Source: Oscillospiraceae bacterium (GTDB taxonomy: Bacteria; Bacillota; Clostridia; UBA1212; UBA1255). Taken from it: a DNA stretch of 39,228 nt. This document shows positions 20,492-28,451 of the stretch, one piece after another. The stretch covers positions 1-39,228 of the forward strand of contig SVJD01000019.1 of NCBI GenBank assembly GCA_015069165.1. The letters run 5' to 3'. How positions within the stretch are numbered: position 1 is the first letter of the stretch; each line of letters starts with the position of its first letter. A program made the position numbers and the translations under genes. Below the pieces are notes generated by a model. The model did no database searches and was not told the DNA's origin. It saw nothing but the letters and a program-made list of their open reading frames with translations.

Positions 20492-21061
20492 ATGAAAGCG
20501 ATTGTACTTTTATCTAACGGATTTGAAGAAACAGAGGCAGTAGCTCCTATTGATATTTTAAAAAGAGCAGGAGTTGAAGTTGATATTTGCAGCATTACCG
20601 GAAGTGATGTGCTTACAGGTGCACACGATATAGTTTTTTCTGCTGATATGGTTTTGGAAAATATTTTGAATGCTGACGGAGTTAAGGAAATAGCTGACGG
20701 GTATGATGCCGTAATATTGCCGGGGGGACTTCCGAATGCGCATAATTTAAGGGATGATAAAAGAGTAAATGACATTGTGGGAATGTTTTACAAATCAGGT
20801 AAAGTTACAGCGGCAATATGCGCTTCTCCTTGTACTTTTGAAAAGCTCGGAATGTTAAAAAATAAAAAAGCAACCTCGTACCCGGGTTGCATAAATCCTG
20901 ATTCTTGCGGTGAATACACACAAGCACCTGCTGTGCGTGATGGTAATGTAATCACAGGCCGTTCTGCAGGTGCCGCAATGGAATTCGGTTTTGAAATTCT
21001 TAAAGGTCTTGGTATGGGGGAAGAAGCTGAAACAGTAAGAAACCAAATGATATTCGGATAA
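20492..21061 (+). CDS. DJ-1/PfpI family protein
   Basis: Class I glutamine-amidotransferase-like fold of the DJ-1/YajL/ThiJ group. 189 residues. The N-terminal strand KAIVLLSNGFEETEA and the nucleophile elbow AAICASPCTF, with Cys110, are diagnostic. The role within the family (deglycase, chaperone or other) cannot be set from sequence. I chose ATG 20492 because TAAAGG lies 10 bases upstream; in-frame ATGs at 20462 and 20483 lie before or at the ribosome site. It converges on galK with only 3 bases between the stops. Confidence 0.92.
   Translation: MKAIVLLSNGFEETEAVAPIDILKRAGVEVDICSITGSDVLTGAHDIVFSADMVLENILNADGVKEIADGYDAVILPGGLPNAHNLRDDKRVNDIVGMFYKSGKVTAAICASPCTFEKLGMLKNKKATSYPGCINPDSCGEYTQAPAVRDGNVITGRSAGAAMEFGFEILKGLGMGEEAETVRNQMIFG
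20857..20890 (-). terminator. Minus-strand intrinsic terminator inside the DJ-1 gene
   Basis: On the minus strand GCAACC (20885-20890) pairs with GGTTGC (20870-20875), and the hairpin is followed by TTTTTT (20864-20869) and a second T-run. It lies 175 bases past the galK stop and could end that transcript. The same bases encode conserved-looking codons of the DJ-1 protein on the plus strand, so the fit could be partly chance. Confidence 0.55.
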
Positions 21062-21064
21062 TTT

Positions 21065-22261
21065 TTACAGCTTTATTTCTCTTGCACCGTCTCCTATGTT
21101 GCAAACATAAAATTCAGGAGTGATTTGTGTTTTCTCCTTATAAGCGTTGCCGACAGTTTTTACAAAATTCTCGGCAGCGCTTTTCTTTACGATGTTTACA
21201 GTGCAACCGCCGAAACCGCCGCCTGTCATACGAGAACCGATGCAACCTTCTGCTTTACAAGCAATATCAAACATTGTGTCAAGCTCAAAGCCTGTAACTT
21301 CATATAAATCGCGAAGCGAGGCATGTCCTGCTTTAAGAATATCACCAAATGCAAACAAATCACCGTTTTCAAGAACTTCTACAGCCTTTTTAACTCGCTG
21401 ATTTTCGAAAATAACGTGATTAACCCTGTCTCTTACTTTGTCGTCAGGGAAGAAAGGTTCTGCTTTTATATAATCATCTTCTGTGAAATCACAGAGATTC
21501 TGTTTTTCTGTTTTTAAAATATCATTCATTATAGTAAGTCCCTCTGCAACTTCTTCGCGGCGCTTGTTATAAGCAGAAGCACCTAAAGCGTGTTTCTTGC
21601 AAGTGTTAGCAAGAATGAGGGTGTACTCGCCGAGATTCAAAGGAACGTGTTTGTATTCAAGTGTAGCGCAATTAAGTAATATTGCATGGTTTTCCTTGCC
21701 CATTGCAGAAGCAAATTGGTCCATTATGCCGCAATTAACACCGCTGAAAGTGTGCTCTGCCTTTTGACCTACAAGTGCTAAATTGATAAGGTCATATCCT
21801 TTTTGCTTGAAATTAGCAGAAAGATTTACGGCGGCAATAGCAGTTGTGAGTTCTATTGCAGCAGATGAAGATAACCCTGAACCGAAAGGAATGTCGCCCG
21901 TAAAGAGGAAATCCATACCTTGAATCTCATAGCCTGCATCTTTAAGCCAATGTATAACACCGGCTTGGTAGTTACCCCATTTTAAGTTTTTGCCGGATTG
22001 CGTATCAGCAAGATTGAAAGAGTAAAGCCCGTCCAAATCATCTGCACGCAAATTAACTGTATTTGACTTATTAAGCCTTACTGCCGCCACACAAGAAAGG
22101 GTGAGAGCAGCAGGAAAAACGAGTCCTCCGCAATAATCAACGTGCTCGCCTATAAGATTTACACGGCCCGGAGAAGTGAAAAAACGTATGTCCTCCGATG
22201 ACTCACCATATAAATCAATAAAAAGGTTTTTTAACTCATTTATTTTATTTACCGTAATCAT
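21065..22261 (-). CDS. galK: Galactokinase
   Basis: GHMP-family kinase making galactose 1-phosphate in the Leloir pathway. 398 residues, the usual length. The galactokinase signature PGRVNLIGEHVDY is at 31-43, the phosphate-binding GSGLSSSAA at 127-135, the catalytic Asp at about 181 in NCGIMDQFAS, and motif 3 TGGGFGGC near 345-352. AGGT lies just before ATG 22261. No galT, galE or sugar transporter is adjacent, so it stands as a single-gene unit between convergent and divergent neighbours. Confidence 0.96.
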   Translation of the reverse strand: MITVNKINELKNLFIDLYGESSEDIRFFTSPGRVNLIGEHVDYCGGLVFPAALTLSCVAAVRLNKSNTVNLRADDLDGLYSFNLADTQSGKNLKWGNYQAGVIHWLKDAGYEIQGMDFLFTGDIPFGSGLSSSAAIELTTAIAAVNLSANFKQKGYDLINLALVGQKAEHTFSGVNCGIMDQFASAMGKENHAILLNCATLEYKHVPLNLGEYTLILANTCKKHALGASAYNKRREEVAEGLTIMNDILKTEKQNLCDFTEDDYIKAEPFFPDDKVRDRVNHVIFENQRVKKAVEVLENGDLFAFGDILKAGHASLRDLYEVTGFELDTMFDIACKAEGCIGSRMTGGGFGGCTVNIVKKSAAENFVKTVGNAYKEKTQITPEFYVCNIGDGAREIKL

Positions 22262-22277
22262 AACAATTGTACCTCGC

Positions 22278-22306
22278 TTGTTTTTTATGCTATATTAGTA
22301 TATAAT
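22278..22306 (+). promoter_or_regulatory. Sigma-A-type promoter for the 22360 operon
   Basis: TTGTTT (22278-22283), 17-base spacer, TATAAT (22301-22306), about 54 bases before the start of the first membrane-protein gene. The -10 box is perfect; the -35 box is weak. Confidence 0.5.
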
Positions 22307-22359
22307 ATTCTTTAAATTTAGTATAGCACTATTTTATTTCGTTTTAAGGAGAAGTCAAA

Positions 22360-22971
22360 ATGCTTTCAATAGATCCCACAGCCATGCTTGAACAGCAAAA
22401 AAAGCAAAAATCAGAAGAAAAACAGAAAAGAATTCCGCAAGTTTTTATTTTTTCGTTATTGGGAGCCCTTGTAGGCGGAATGCTTTGCGTGCTTCTTGAT
22501 TTTGTACTTATCGGCAGTGTTACGGGATTGTTTTATTTACTTGTCGGAATGTCGGCATACGCATTTTACCTTTATTTTATACAAAGAAAGCACCAAAAGA
22601 AAATACATTTGCTCGTTATAGCAATGGCTTGTTTATTAGCAACTATGCTTTCTGTATTTTTGGAATGTATGATTTTATATGCACCCGATGTGAAAGATGC
22701 AAGCATGAATATATTCCAAAAGACAATGGAATTATACAAGCATAATATTTCACGAAACGGATTTTCAAGCCAAGCTCACCAAACGATAGGTGGAGATGTG
22801 CTTTATTACAGCCTTTCTTTAATATCGACACACATCGTTTGCGCAATTATGGCAGAAATCGGTTTCTTTGCATCTTTTGGTATTTTGACACCAATTACCA
22901 AAAAGTGGGAAAAGAAACACGGTCAGGAAAATACAGAATATGGTTATTCAACCAGAAAGAACCGCAAATGA
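22360..22971 (+). CDS. Unknown membrane protein, about four TM segments
   Basis: Not recognised. 203 residues. A charged, Lys/Gln-rich N-terminus (1-25) is followed by hydrophobic segments at roughly 28-50, 52-68, 76-97 and 145-175; the N-terminal charge suggests a cytoplasmic start. The loop between segments 3 and 4 (about 98-145) carries no cysteines or obvious catalytic motif. The C-terminal tail is basic. AAGGAG precedes ATG 22360. The stop overlaps the next gene by ATGA, so the two products are probably made together and may form a complex. Confidence 0.8.
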   Translation: MLSIDPTAMLEQQKKQKSEEKQKRIPQVFIFSLLGALVGGMLCVLLDFVLIGSVTGLFYLLVGMSAYAFYLYFIQRKHQKKIHLLVIAMACLLATMLSVFLECMILYAPDVKDASMNIFQKTMELYKHNISRNGFSSQAHQTIGGDVLYYSLSLISTHIVCAIMAEIGFFASFGILTPITKKWEKKHGQENTEYGYSTRKNRK

Positions 22972-23720
22972 ATAAAGCTTTTGAGATATTTAAAAATAAT
23001 TTTTCAAAAATACTTATACTTTCATTAATGATACTCTTGCCGGTAACGATTATTCAAGAGTTTTTGCTTGTGCCTTTTGTTCCGGAACTTCCGGAAGTTT
23101 CAGAAGGTGCCTCACAAGAAATGCTTGAGAGTTATTATTCCGACACATCTTTTTTATGGTATTTTATGGGTGCCATACTTTTAAGCTTGTTTACGGAGCT
23201 TTACAGAGTTGGCACTATTAAAATTGCTTATGAAGCTTTAGAAGAAAAAACTATGGGCATAAGCGAAATTATGGATTTTTCTATGCGCATCTGGCCGAAA
23301 ACAATACTCACGACACTTTTATATGCACTTTTTGTGGCATTTGGATTTATGCTTTGTTTTATACCGGGTGTGTTTATGTATGTTATATATTTCCTTTACT
23401 TGCAAATTATTGTATTAACAGGCATTTGGGGCAGGAAAGCTCTTGTTGTTTCTTCGTTTTACACAAAGAAAATACTCGGAAAAACAGTCCTTGTAATATT
23501 ATTGGGAATGGGTTTGCAATTTGCTGTTTCTTTGGTCGCTTCGATTTTTCAAGGGATAATATCAAATGCAGTAGTATCAAGCATAATATCGGTAGTGGTT
23601 TTGTTTATAGGACAGTTTTGCTCCACATATACGGATATGTTGGCGGCAGTGTTTGTATATGAAACAAAGCCGAATATAGATATCGGTATTTTCGAAAAGA
23701 AGTCTGATAGCAATGAGTAA
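22968..23720 (+). CDS. Unknown polytopic membrane protein
   Basis: Not recognised at family level; it loosely resembles YciC/DUF975-like bacterial integral-membrane proteins. 250 residues with hydrophobic segments at about 12-40, 60-80, 105-130, 130-155, 175-200 and 205-230, and a segment (about 68-100) rich in small charged residues between them. I chose ATG 22968, which overlaps the previous stop; the longer frame back to 22839 lies inside the previous gene and has no ribosome site. The 3' end overlaps truA by 8 bases. Confidence 0.8.
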   Translation: MNKAFEIFKNNFSKILILSLMILLPVTIIQEFLLVPFVPELPEVSEGASQEMLESYYSDTSFLWYFMGAILLSLFTELYRVGTIKIAYEALEEKTMGISEIMDFSMRIWPKTILTTLLYALFVAFGFMLCFIPGVFMYVIYFLYLQIIVLTGIWGRKALVVSSFYTKKILGKTVLVILLGMGLQFAVSLVASIFQGIISNAVVSSIISVVVLFIGQFCSTYTDMLAAVFVYETKPNIDIGIFEKKSDSNE

Positions 23721-24474
23721 TATTAGATTAACTTTAGAATTTGATGGCACAAATTACAGCGGTTGGATGCGCCAAGGTAATGAAAAAATTGCTACGGTGC
23801 AGGAAACCATAGAGCAGGCTGTACAGAAATTAACAGGCGAAATGCTTGAGGTTACAGGTTGCAGCCGCACTGATGCCGGTGTTCACGCGATAAATTATAC
23901 AGCGAATTTGCAAACAGCAGCTCCTATTCCGCCGGAATGCTTTTATAAGGCACTGAATCCTTTTTTGCCGCCGGACATTAAAGCGAAAGCTTCATGCGAG
24001 GTGGGGGAGGATTTTCACGCTGTTTATTCTGCAGTAAGAAAGACGTACAGATATTATTTTTATTTTGGGGAAACGGAACATCCTTTGTATCAAAACAGAG
24101 TATGGCAGGCGGCGAAGAAAATAGATATAAGCGCCGATGAAATTTTGAAGTTCACAAATCAAGCGTGCAAGTTTTTTATAGGCAAACACGACTTCTCTGC
24201 TTTTAAAGCAGTGGGAGGTTTGGCGAAAACTTCCGAAAGAACGATATTTTCCGCAAAAGTAAAACAATGCGGGGATAATATGTTTTTTCTTGAAATATGC
24301 GGCGACGGATTTTTATATAACATGGTAAGAATAATTGTCGGAACGCTTGTGGGCGTTGCTCTCGGTCGTTTTGCACCTGAGGATATTGAATCAATTATTG
24401 AATCAAAAGACAGAAAAAAAGCGGGGATGACAGCACCCCCGCATGGTTTGTATTTATTTAGTGTTGAATATTAA
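23713..24474 (+). CDS. truA: tRNA pseudouridine(38-40) synthase TruA
   Basis: Makes pseudouridine at positions 38-40 of the tRNA anticodon stem-loop. 253 residues, normal length. The catalytic Asp54 lies in GCSRTDAGVHA; the N-terminus RLTLEFDGTNYSGW and C-terminal FLYNMVRIIVGTLVGVALG are characteristic. Start ATG 23713 overlaps the upstream membrane-protein gene by 8 bases. The usual ecfA-ecfT-truA-rplM-rpsI order is broken here: the ECF transporter genes are absent and a glucokinase gene lies between truA and rplM. Confidence 0.96.
   Translation: MSNIRLTLEFDGTNYSGWMRQGNEKIATVQETIEQAVQKLTGEMLEVTGCSRTDAGVHAINYTANLQTAAPIPPECFYKALNPFLPPDIKAKASCEVGEDFHAVYSAVRKTYRYYFYFGETEHPLYQNRVWQAAKKIDISADEILKFTNQACKFFIGKHDFSAFKAVGGLAKTSERTIFSAKVKQCGDNMFFLEICGDGFLYNMVRIIVGTLVGVALGRFAPEDIESIIESKDRKKAGMTAPPHGLYLFSVEY
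24412..24442 (-). terminator. Minus-strand intrinsic terminator inside truA 3' end
   Basis: On the minus strand GCGGGG (24437-24442) pairs with CCCCGC (24421-24426), followed by seven T (24414-24420). It lies 33 bases past the glucokinase stop and would end that transcript while lying within truA codons. Confidence 0.75.
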
Positions 24475-25416
24475 TTAATCGAGCATTGCGGCACCTATGA
24501 TGCCTGCGTCGTTACCGAGAACAGCACATTCGATTTTTGTTCTGGGAAGAAAATCGTGTCCGTAAGAATATTTGAATACATATTCCCTTAACGGTGCGAG
24601 TAAATATTCGCCTTCTTTGGAAACTCCGCCGCCGAGAAGAATTATCTCGGGCTGGAAAATATTAATGTAGTTTATAACGCCTTCGCCTAAATCACGAATG
24701 TATTTATCAACAATCTTTGTACCTATTTCATCACCCTCACGTTTTGCATCGAAAGGTGTTTTGGCATTGATTTTGTTGATGTCGCCATCACAGAGTTTTG
24801 TGATCAAAGATTCGGGATGAGCTTTGAATGCACGGCGTGATTCTCGAATGAGTGCAGAGGCAGAAGCGTATGCTTCGAAACAACCTTTTCTGCCGCAACC
24901 GCAAGACTCTCCGTCTGCGTGAATTGTAATATGTCCGACTTCGCCTGCAGCGTGATTAAAACCGGTGTAGATTTTATTGTCAATAATAATGCCGCCGCCT
25001 ACACCTGTACCAAGTGTTAATGTTATTGATGTTTTGTAACCTTTAGCACCGCCTGCAACAACCTCGCCGAGAGCGGCACAGTTTGCATCGTTTGCCAAAT
25101 GAACGGGAGCTTTGATGAACTTTGAAAAAATTTCTGCAATAGGTGTATCGCGGAAGGGGAGATTTACGGTATAAAGCAAAACTCCGTTTTCGTCATCACA
25201 GACGCCGGGGCAACCAATTCCGATTGATTTTATTTGATTTACGGAAATGTCGCATTTTTTTGCAATCTGTAAGCAGAACTTTGCCATAAGCTCCGTAAGT
25301 TCTTCTGCGGTAGCGCCGGTTGAGGGAATCGAGGATTTATATAAAAGCTTTCCTTCGTTAGTTACAAGTCCGGCAGCAATATTTGTGCCACCTAAGTCTA
25401 TTCCTATTCTGTACAT
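24475..25416 (-). CDS. glcK: ROK-family glucokinase
   Basis: ATP-dependent glucose phosphorylation (or a related hexose). 313 residues. The phosphate loop DLGGTN is at 7-12, the ROK signature with zinc cysteines CGCGRKGCFE is near 170, HITIHADG and GTGVGGGIIIDN lie upstream of it, and LLGGGVSKEGEYLLAPL is near the C-terminus as in Firmicutes glucokinases. I chose ATG 25416, preceded by AGGAGG; the frame is open back to 25623 but that stretch is low-complexity, hydrophobic and AT-rich. It converges on truA with abutting stops and is divergent from rplM. Confidence 0.92.
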   Translation of the reverse strand: MYRIGIDLGGTNIAAGLVTNEGKLLYKSSIPSTGATAEELTELMAKFCLQIAKKCDISVNQIKSIGIGCPGVCDDENGVLLYTVNLPFRDTPIAEIFSKFIKAPVHLANDANCAALGEVVAGGAKGYKTSITLTLGTGVGGGIIIDNKIYTGFNHAAGEVGHITIHADGESCGCGRKGCFEAYASASALIRESRRAFKAHPESLITKLCDGDINKINAKTPFDAKREGDEIGTKIVDKYIRDLGEGVINYINIFQPEIILLGGGVSKEGEYLLAPLREYVFKYSYGHDFLPRTKIECAVLGNDAGIIGAAMLD

Positions 25417-25464
25417 ATCAGCGTTTTCCTCCTGGTTTTTTAGTGAAAATATACACACTTGAAC

Positions 25465-25493
25465 AGTATAACACATTTTGAAAAATTTGTGCA
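25465..25493 (-). promoter_or_regulatory. Extended -10 promoter for glucokinase gene
   Basis: On the minus strand: TGCACA (-35, 25488-25493), 17-base spacer, TATACT (-10, 25465-25470) preceded by TGT. It lies about 50 bases upstream of the chosen start and supports the ATG at 25416 over the longer frame. Confidence 0.6.
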
Positions 25494-25616
25494 GTAGTAA
25501 AATAAAAAATAAAATTAAAAAAATGAAATGAAATGTGAGAAAATGAGAGAAATAGAGAAAAAACGAGAGAAAAAGAGCGTATAAGAGATATATTTCGAAT
25601 TTTCGGGATTTTAGGC

Positions 25617-25645
25617 TTGACAAGGGTTTAAAACTGATGTAGTAT
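25617..25645 (+). promoter_or_regulatory. Sigma-A promoter for rplM-rpsI
   Basis: Perfect -35 TTGACA (25617-25622), 17-base spacer, -10 TAGTAT (25640-25645). Transcription would start near 25652, giving a leader of about 65 bases. Confidence 0.75.
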
Positions 25646-25651
25646 ACGTAT

Positions 25652-25716
25652 CGTTGCCCGCGAGGCGGGCTTGTATATCTCGTTTATCGAGAATTATATG
25701 AGGAGGTTATCATACT
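25652..25716 (+). promoter_or_regulatory. Candidate L13 leader (two hairpins)
   Basis: The rplM leader holds hairpin GCCCGC-GAG-GCGGGC (25656-25670) and hairpin TCTCG-TTTAT-CGAGA (25678-25692), then AGGAGG at 25701-25706. Bacillus and relatives carry a short two-hairpin L13 leader thought to mediate feedback by L13. Position and shape fit that class; I could not match its covariance model. Confidence 0.55.
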
Positions 25717-26154
25717 ATGAAAACATATGTACCTAATGGTGCAGCAATGGATACAGCTAATAAGAAATGGTATATCATTGATGCAGAAGGCAAAACATTG
25801 GGAAGACTTGCTACAGAAGTTTCCAAAATCCTTATGGGTAAACACAAACCCACATACACACCTAACTGCGATATGGGCGATTTCGTTATCGTAATCAACG
25901 CTGCAAAGGTTGAATTAACAGGTAAAAAGTTTACAGATAAACTTTACCGTCATCACACAGGATATCCCGGAGGACTTAAAGAAGTTCCTTATAAGGATCT
26001 CGTTAAGAAACACCCCACAGATCCCATTGAGTTGGCTGTAAAGGGTATGCTTCCTAAGAATGCTCTCGGCAGAGCTATGATTAAGAAGCTCAAAGTTTAT
26101 GCAGGCGCTGAGCATGTAAATCAAGCTCAAAAGCCCGAAGTTTATGAGTTTTAA
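25717..26154 (+). CDS. rplM: 50S ribosomal protein L13
   Basis: Large-subunit protein, early assembly. 145 residues, the standard length. The segments [39 protein letters not shown] and [10 protein letters not shown] are diagnostic. AGGAGG lies 10 bases before ATG 25717. Cotranscribed with rpsI, 18 bases downstream, in the universal rplM-rpsI order. Confidence 0.98.
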   Translation: MKTYVPNGAAMDTANKKWYIIDAEGKTLGRLATEVSKILMGKHKPTYTPNCDMGDFVIVINAAKVELTGKKFTDKLYRHHTGYPGGLKEVPYKDLVKKHPTDPIELAVKGMLPKNALGRAMIKKLKVYAGAEHVNQAQKPEVYEF

Positions 26155-26172
26155 TAAAGGAGGCAAATGACA

Positions 26173-26562
26173 ATGGCAGATCAATATTTCGCTACAGGTA
26201 GAAGAAAGAAATCAGTTGCTCGCGTTGAATTGATTCCCGGTACAGGCGTTGTAACAATCAACGGCAAAAGCATTGATGAATATTTTGGTTTAGAGACACT
26301 TAAACTTATCGTTCGTCAGCCTATGTCTATTACAGGCACAGACAGCAAACTCGATGTTAAGTGCAAAGTTACAGGCGGTGGATTTACAGGTCAAGCAGGT
26401 GCAATCCGTCACGGTATTGCAAGAGCTCTCCTTGAATATGATGAGAATCTTCGTCCCGCTTTGAAGGCTGCAGGTTTCCTCACTCGTGACCCGAGAATGA
26501 AAGAAAGAAAGAAACCCGGTCTCAAAAAAGCAAGAAGAGCACCGCAGTTCTCAAAGAGATAA
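26173..26562 (+). CDS. rpsI: 30S ribosomal protein S9
   Basis: Small-subunit protein whose C-terminal tail reaches the P-site tRNA. 129 residues, the standard length. [12 protein letters not shown] at the N-terminus, [20 protein letters not shown] in the middle and the [12 protein letters not shown] tail are diagnostic; the terminal KR is intact. I chose ATG 26173 because it lies 9 bases after AAAGGAGG (26156-26163); the in-frame ATG at 26167 is only 3 bases away from it. Confidence 0.97.
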   Translation: MADQYFATGRRKKSVARVELIPGTGVVTINGKSIDEYFGLETLKLIVRQPMSITGTDSKLDVKCKVTGGGFTGQAGAIRHGIARALLEYDENLRPALKAAGFLTRDPRMKERKKPGLKKARRAPQFSKR

Positions 26563-26577
26563 TTACTACGAATTTAC

Positions 26578-26612
26578 AAACCCTTGGAAACAAACGTTTC
26601 CAAGGGTTTTCT
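26578..26612 (+). terminator. Strong intrinsic terminator of rplM-rpsI
   Basis: Perfect 14-bp stem AAACCCTTGGAAAC (26578-26591) and GTTTCCAAGGGTTT (26596-26609) with a 4-base loop, ending in TTTT. It marks the left edge of the accessory segment. Confidence 0.93.
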
Positions 26613-26753
26613 TATGCCTAAAAATAGGTGTTTGATGTGAATTTGGCGTGAATCAAATTATTTTCCTACGCATATGAATTATCAATTTTGAGAGAAAGAA
26701 TCCTAATACATAGGGCGAAGCTCGTGACCGAGGTGAATCTATAACATATTTAA

Positions 26754-26810
26754 TTTTAATTCGATGAATTCCGATTCGGTTGTTACCGAATTAAATTTGA
26801 CGAATTGAAA
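26754..26810. repeat. Nested inverted repeats over the AAA+ ATPase promoter
   Basis: Outer arms TTTTAATTCG (26754-26763) and CGAATTGAAA (26801-26810), paired with one G-T, enclose the perfect hairpin ATTCGGT-TGTT-ACCGAAT (26774-26791). A further CGAATT copy is at 26787-26792. The right outer arm overlaps the -35 box of the promoter at 26797-26825, so the element may be an operator. Confidence 0.5.
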
Positions 26811-26825
26811 AAGGTGTAATATAAT
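26797..26825 (+). promoter_or_regulatory. Near-consensus sigma-A promoter for the AAA+ ATPase
   Basis: TTGACG (26797-26802), 17-base spacer, TATAAT (26820-26825): 11 of 12 consensus positions. Transcription would start near 26832, about 28 bases before the ATG at 26860. Confidence 0.8.
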
Positions 26826-26859
26826 TATTTCAGAAATAAATGCTATGGAGGAAAAGTCA

Positions 26860-28236
26860 ATGTTTTATGGAAGAGAACGTCAAAAGAAAAGTATGCATAA
26901 TATGATAAATAAAAATGAGCAGATGGTTACTCTTATATATGGAAGGCGACGTATAGGTAAAAGCGAGCTTATTAAACAGGTTTTGCGAGAGACGGATATA
27001 CAGAGTATATATTATGAATGCAAACAGACTACAGAACGCAATAATGTTGACAGCCTTGCTGAAATAGTTGCAGAAACATTTGATTTTCCAAAACCTTCAT
27101 TTGACAATATGGAAGGATTGCTGAGTTTTCTTTTTAAAAAAGCGGAAAAGCAGGACTTAATATTGGTGATAGATGAGTATCCTTATTTGCGCGAAAATAT
27201 TAAAGGTCTTGATAGCATAATTCAAACTATTATTGATAAATATAAAGATACATCAAAGATGAAATTGATTATATGCGGTTCGTATGTTGATACTATGAAG
27301 GAACTTTTGACAAATCAGAATCCGTTATTTGGAAGGATTGATTTGATAATCGATTTAAAACCTATGGATTATTATGAGTCAGCATTATTTTATGATACAT
27401 TTTCTGATGAGGATAAAGTAAGGTTGTATAGTGTATTTGGTGGGATTCCATATTACAATAGACTTATAGACAAGAAAAAAAGTGTAAAAGAAAATATTAT
27501 AGAATTAATAGCCTCGCCAGGCGCTAGATTGGAAAATGAAATGTCCATGTATTTAAATTCAGAGATATCGAAGATAACTAATGCTAATGAGGTATTTGAG
27601 GCATTGGCAAAGGGTTACTCTAAATATAAGGATCTTCTTAATCAATCCAATGTGTCTAGTGGTCCTACGCTTATCGATACACTTGATAAGTTAATAAAGA
27701 TGGATGTAGTGAAAAAAGAAGCGCCTATAAATGATGAAAATAATAAAAAGAAAGCAGGATATTTTGTATCAGATAATTTGTCATTGTTTTATTATAAATA
27801 TATTTTTAGAAACATTTCTAGAATGAATATTATGGATTCTGAGATGTTTTATAAAAAATATATTGAAGAGGATTTTGAAACACAATATGTACCCCAAATT
27901 TTTGAAGAAATATGCAAGCAATATCTTGTGAGGCTCAATCGTGCAGGCAAAATTGAAAATCCAATTGAAAAGATTGGGAAGTATTATTATGATGATCCGG
28001 TGAATAAAACAAATGGTGAGTTTGATATAGTAACATTGGATGATAAAGGATATATCTTTTATGAAGCAAAATTTCGTAAAGAGCCACTGAGTGAATCTGT
28101 GATAAAAAAAGAGATTATGCAAGTTGATAAAACTGGTATTTCGTGTTACAAATATGGATTTTTATCAAGGTCAGGGTTTGAATGCGAGGAAACTGATGAT
28201 AGGATATTGATAAACTTGGAAGATATTTATGATTAA
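26860..28236 (+). CDS. AAA+ ATPase with C-terminal DUF234 nuclease-like domain
   Basis: Member of the archaeal-type ATPase/DUF234 family, common in archaea and gut bacteria and of unknown function. 458 residues. The start MFYGRERQ is the family N-terminus; Walker A GRRRIGKS is at 29-36, Walker B LILVIDEYPYL near 100-110, and a winged-helix-like segment at about 215-300. The C-terminus carries a PD-(D/E)xK-like core: E387, D389 and E402-x-K404. ATG 26860 follows GGAGG; the upstream ATG at 26845 overlaps that ribosome site. It has its own promoter and stands alone, with more AT-rich codon use than the ribosomal genes to its left, which fits horizontal transfer. Confidence 0.88.
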   Translation: MFYGRERQKKSMHNMINKNEQMVTLIYGRRRIGKSELIKQVLRETDIQSIYYECKQTTERNNVDSLAEIVAETFDFPKPSFDNMEGLLSFLFKKAEKQDLILVIDEYPYLRENIKGLDSIIQTIIDKYKDTSKMKLIICGSYVDTMKELLTNQNPLFGRIDLIIDLKPMDYYESALFYDTFSDEDKVRLYSVFGGIPYYNRLIDKKKSVKENIIELIASPGARLENEMSMYLNSEISKITNANEVFEALAKGYSKYKDLLNQSNVSSGPTLIDTLDKLIKMDVVKKEAPINDENNKKKAGYFVSDNLSLFYYKYIFRNISRMNIMDSEMFYKKYIEEDFETQYVPQIFEEICKQYLVRLNRAGKIENPIEKIGKYYYDDPVNKTNGEFDIVTLDDKGYIFYEAKFRKEPLSESVIKKEIMQVDKTGISCYKYGFLSRSGFECEETDDRILINLEDIYD

Positions 28237-28451
28237 ACGTGAATGGTTGGAAAAGTGTAGGGTAGCATTAGATAGCTATCAGCAGTCCTCTTTGCAAGCA
28301 TTATGAGTCTTTCCCTCAAACATAGTGTATAAAGATGTTAAATTCTTGATTTTGAAATTGCGGAGTGTTCCGGAATTCCGTATCAAACACTTATCAATCT
28401 CTATTTGACTGATTGCGTTGTAAACGAAAGGAAACTGCAACTGAATTGGAG

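Noticed and set aside
21125-21517. Plus-strand ORFs inside galK
   Set aside because: Antisense shadows of a well-conserved gene, with no ribosome sites or homology.
25417-25623. N-terminal extension of the glucokinase frame
   Set aside because: Low-complexity hydrophobic translation of AT-rich DNA; it contains the gene's own promoter and lies before a good ribosome site.
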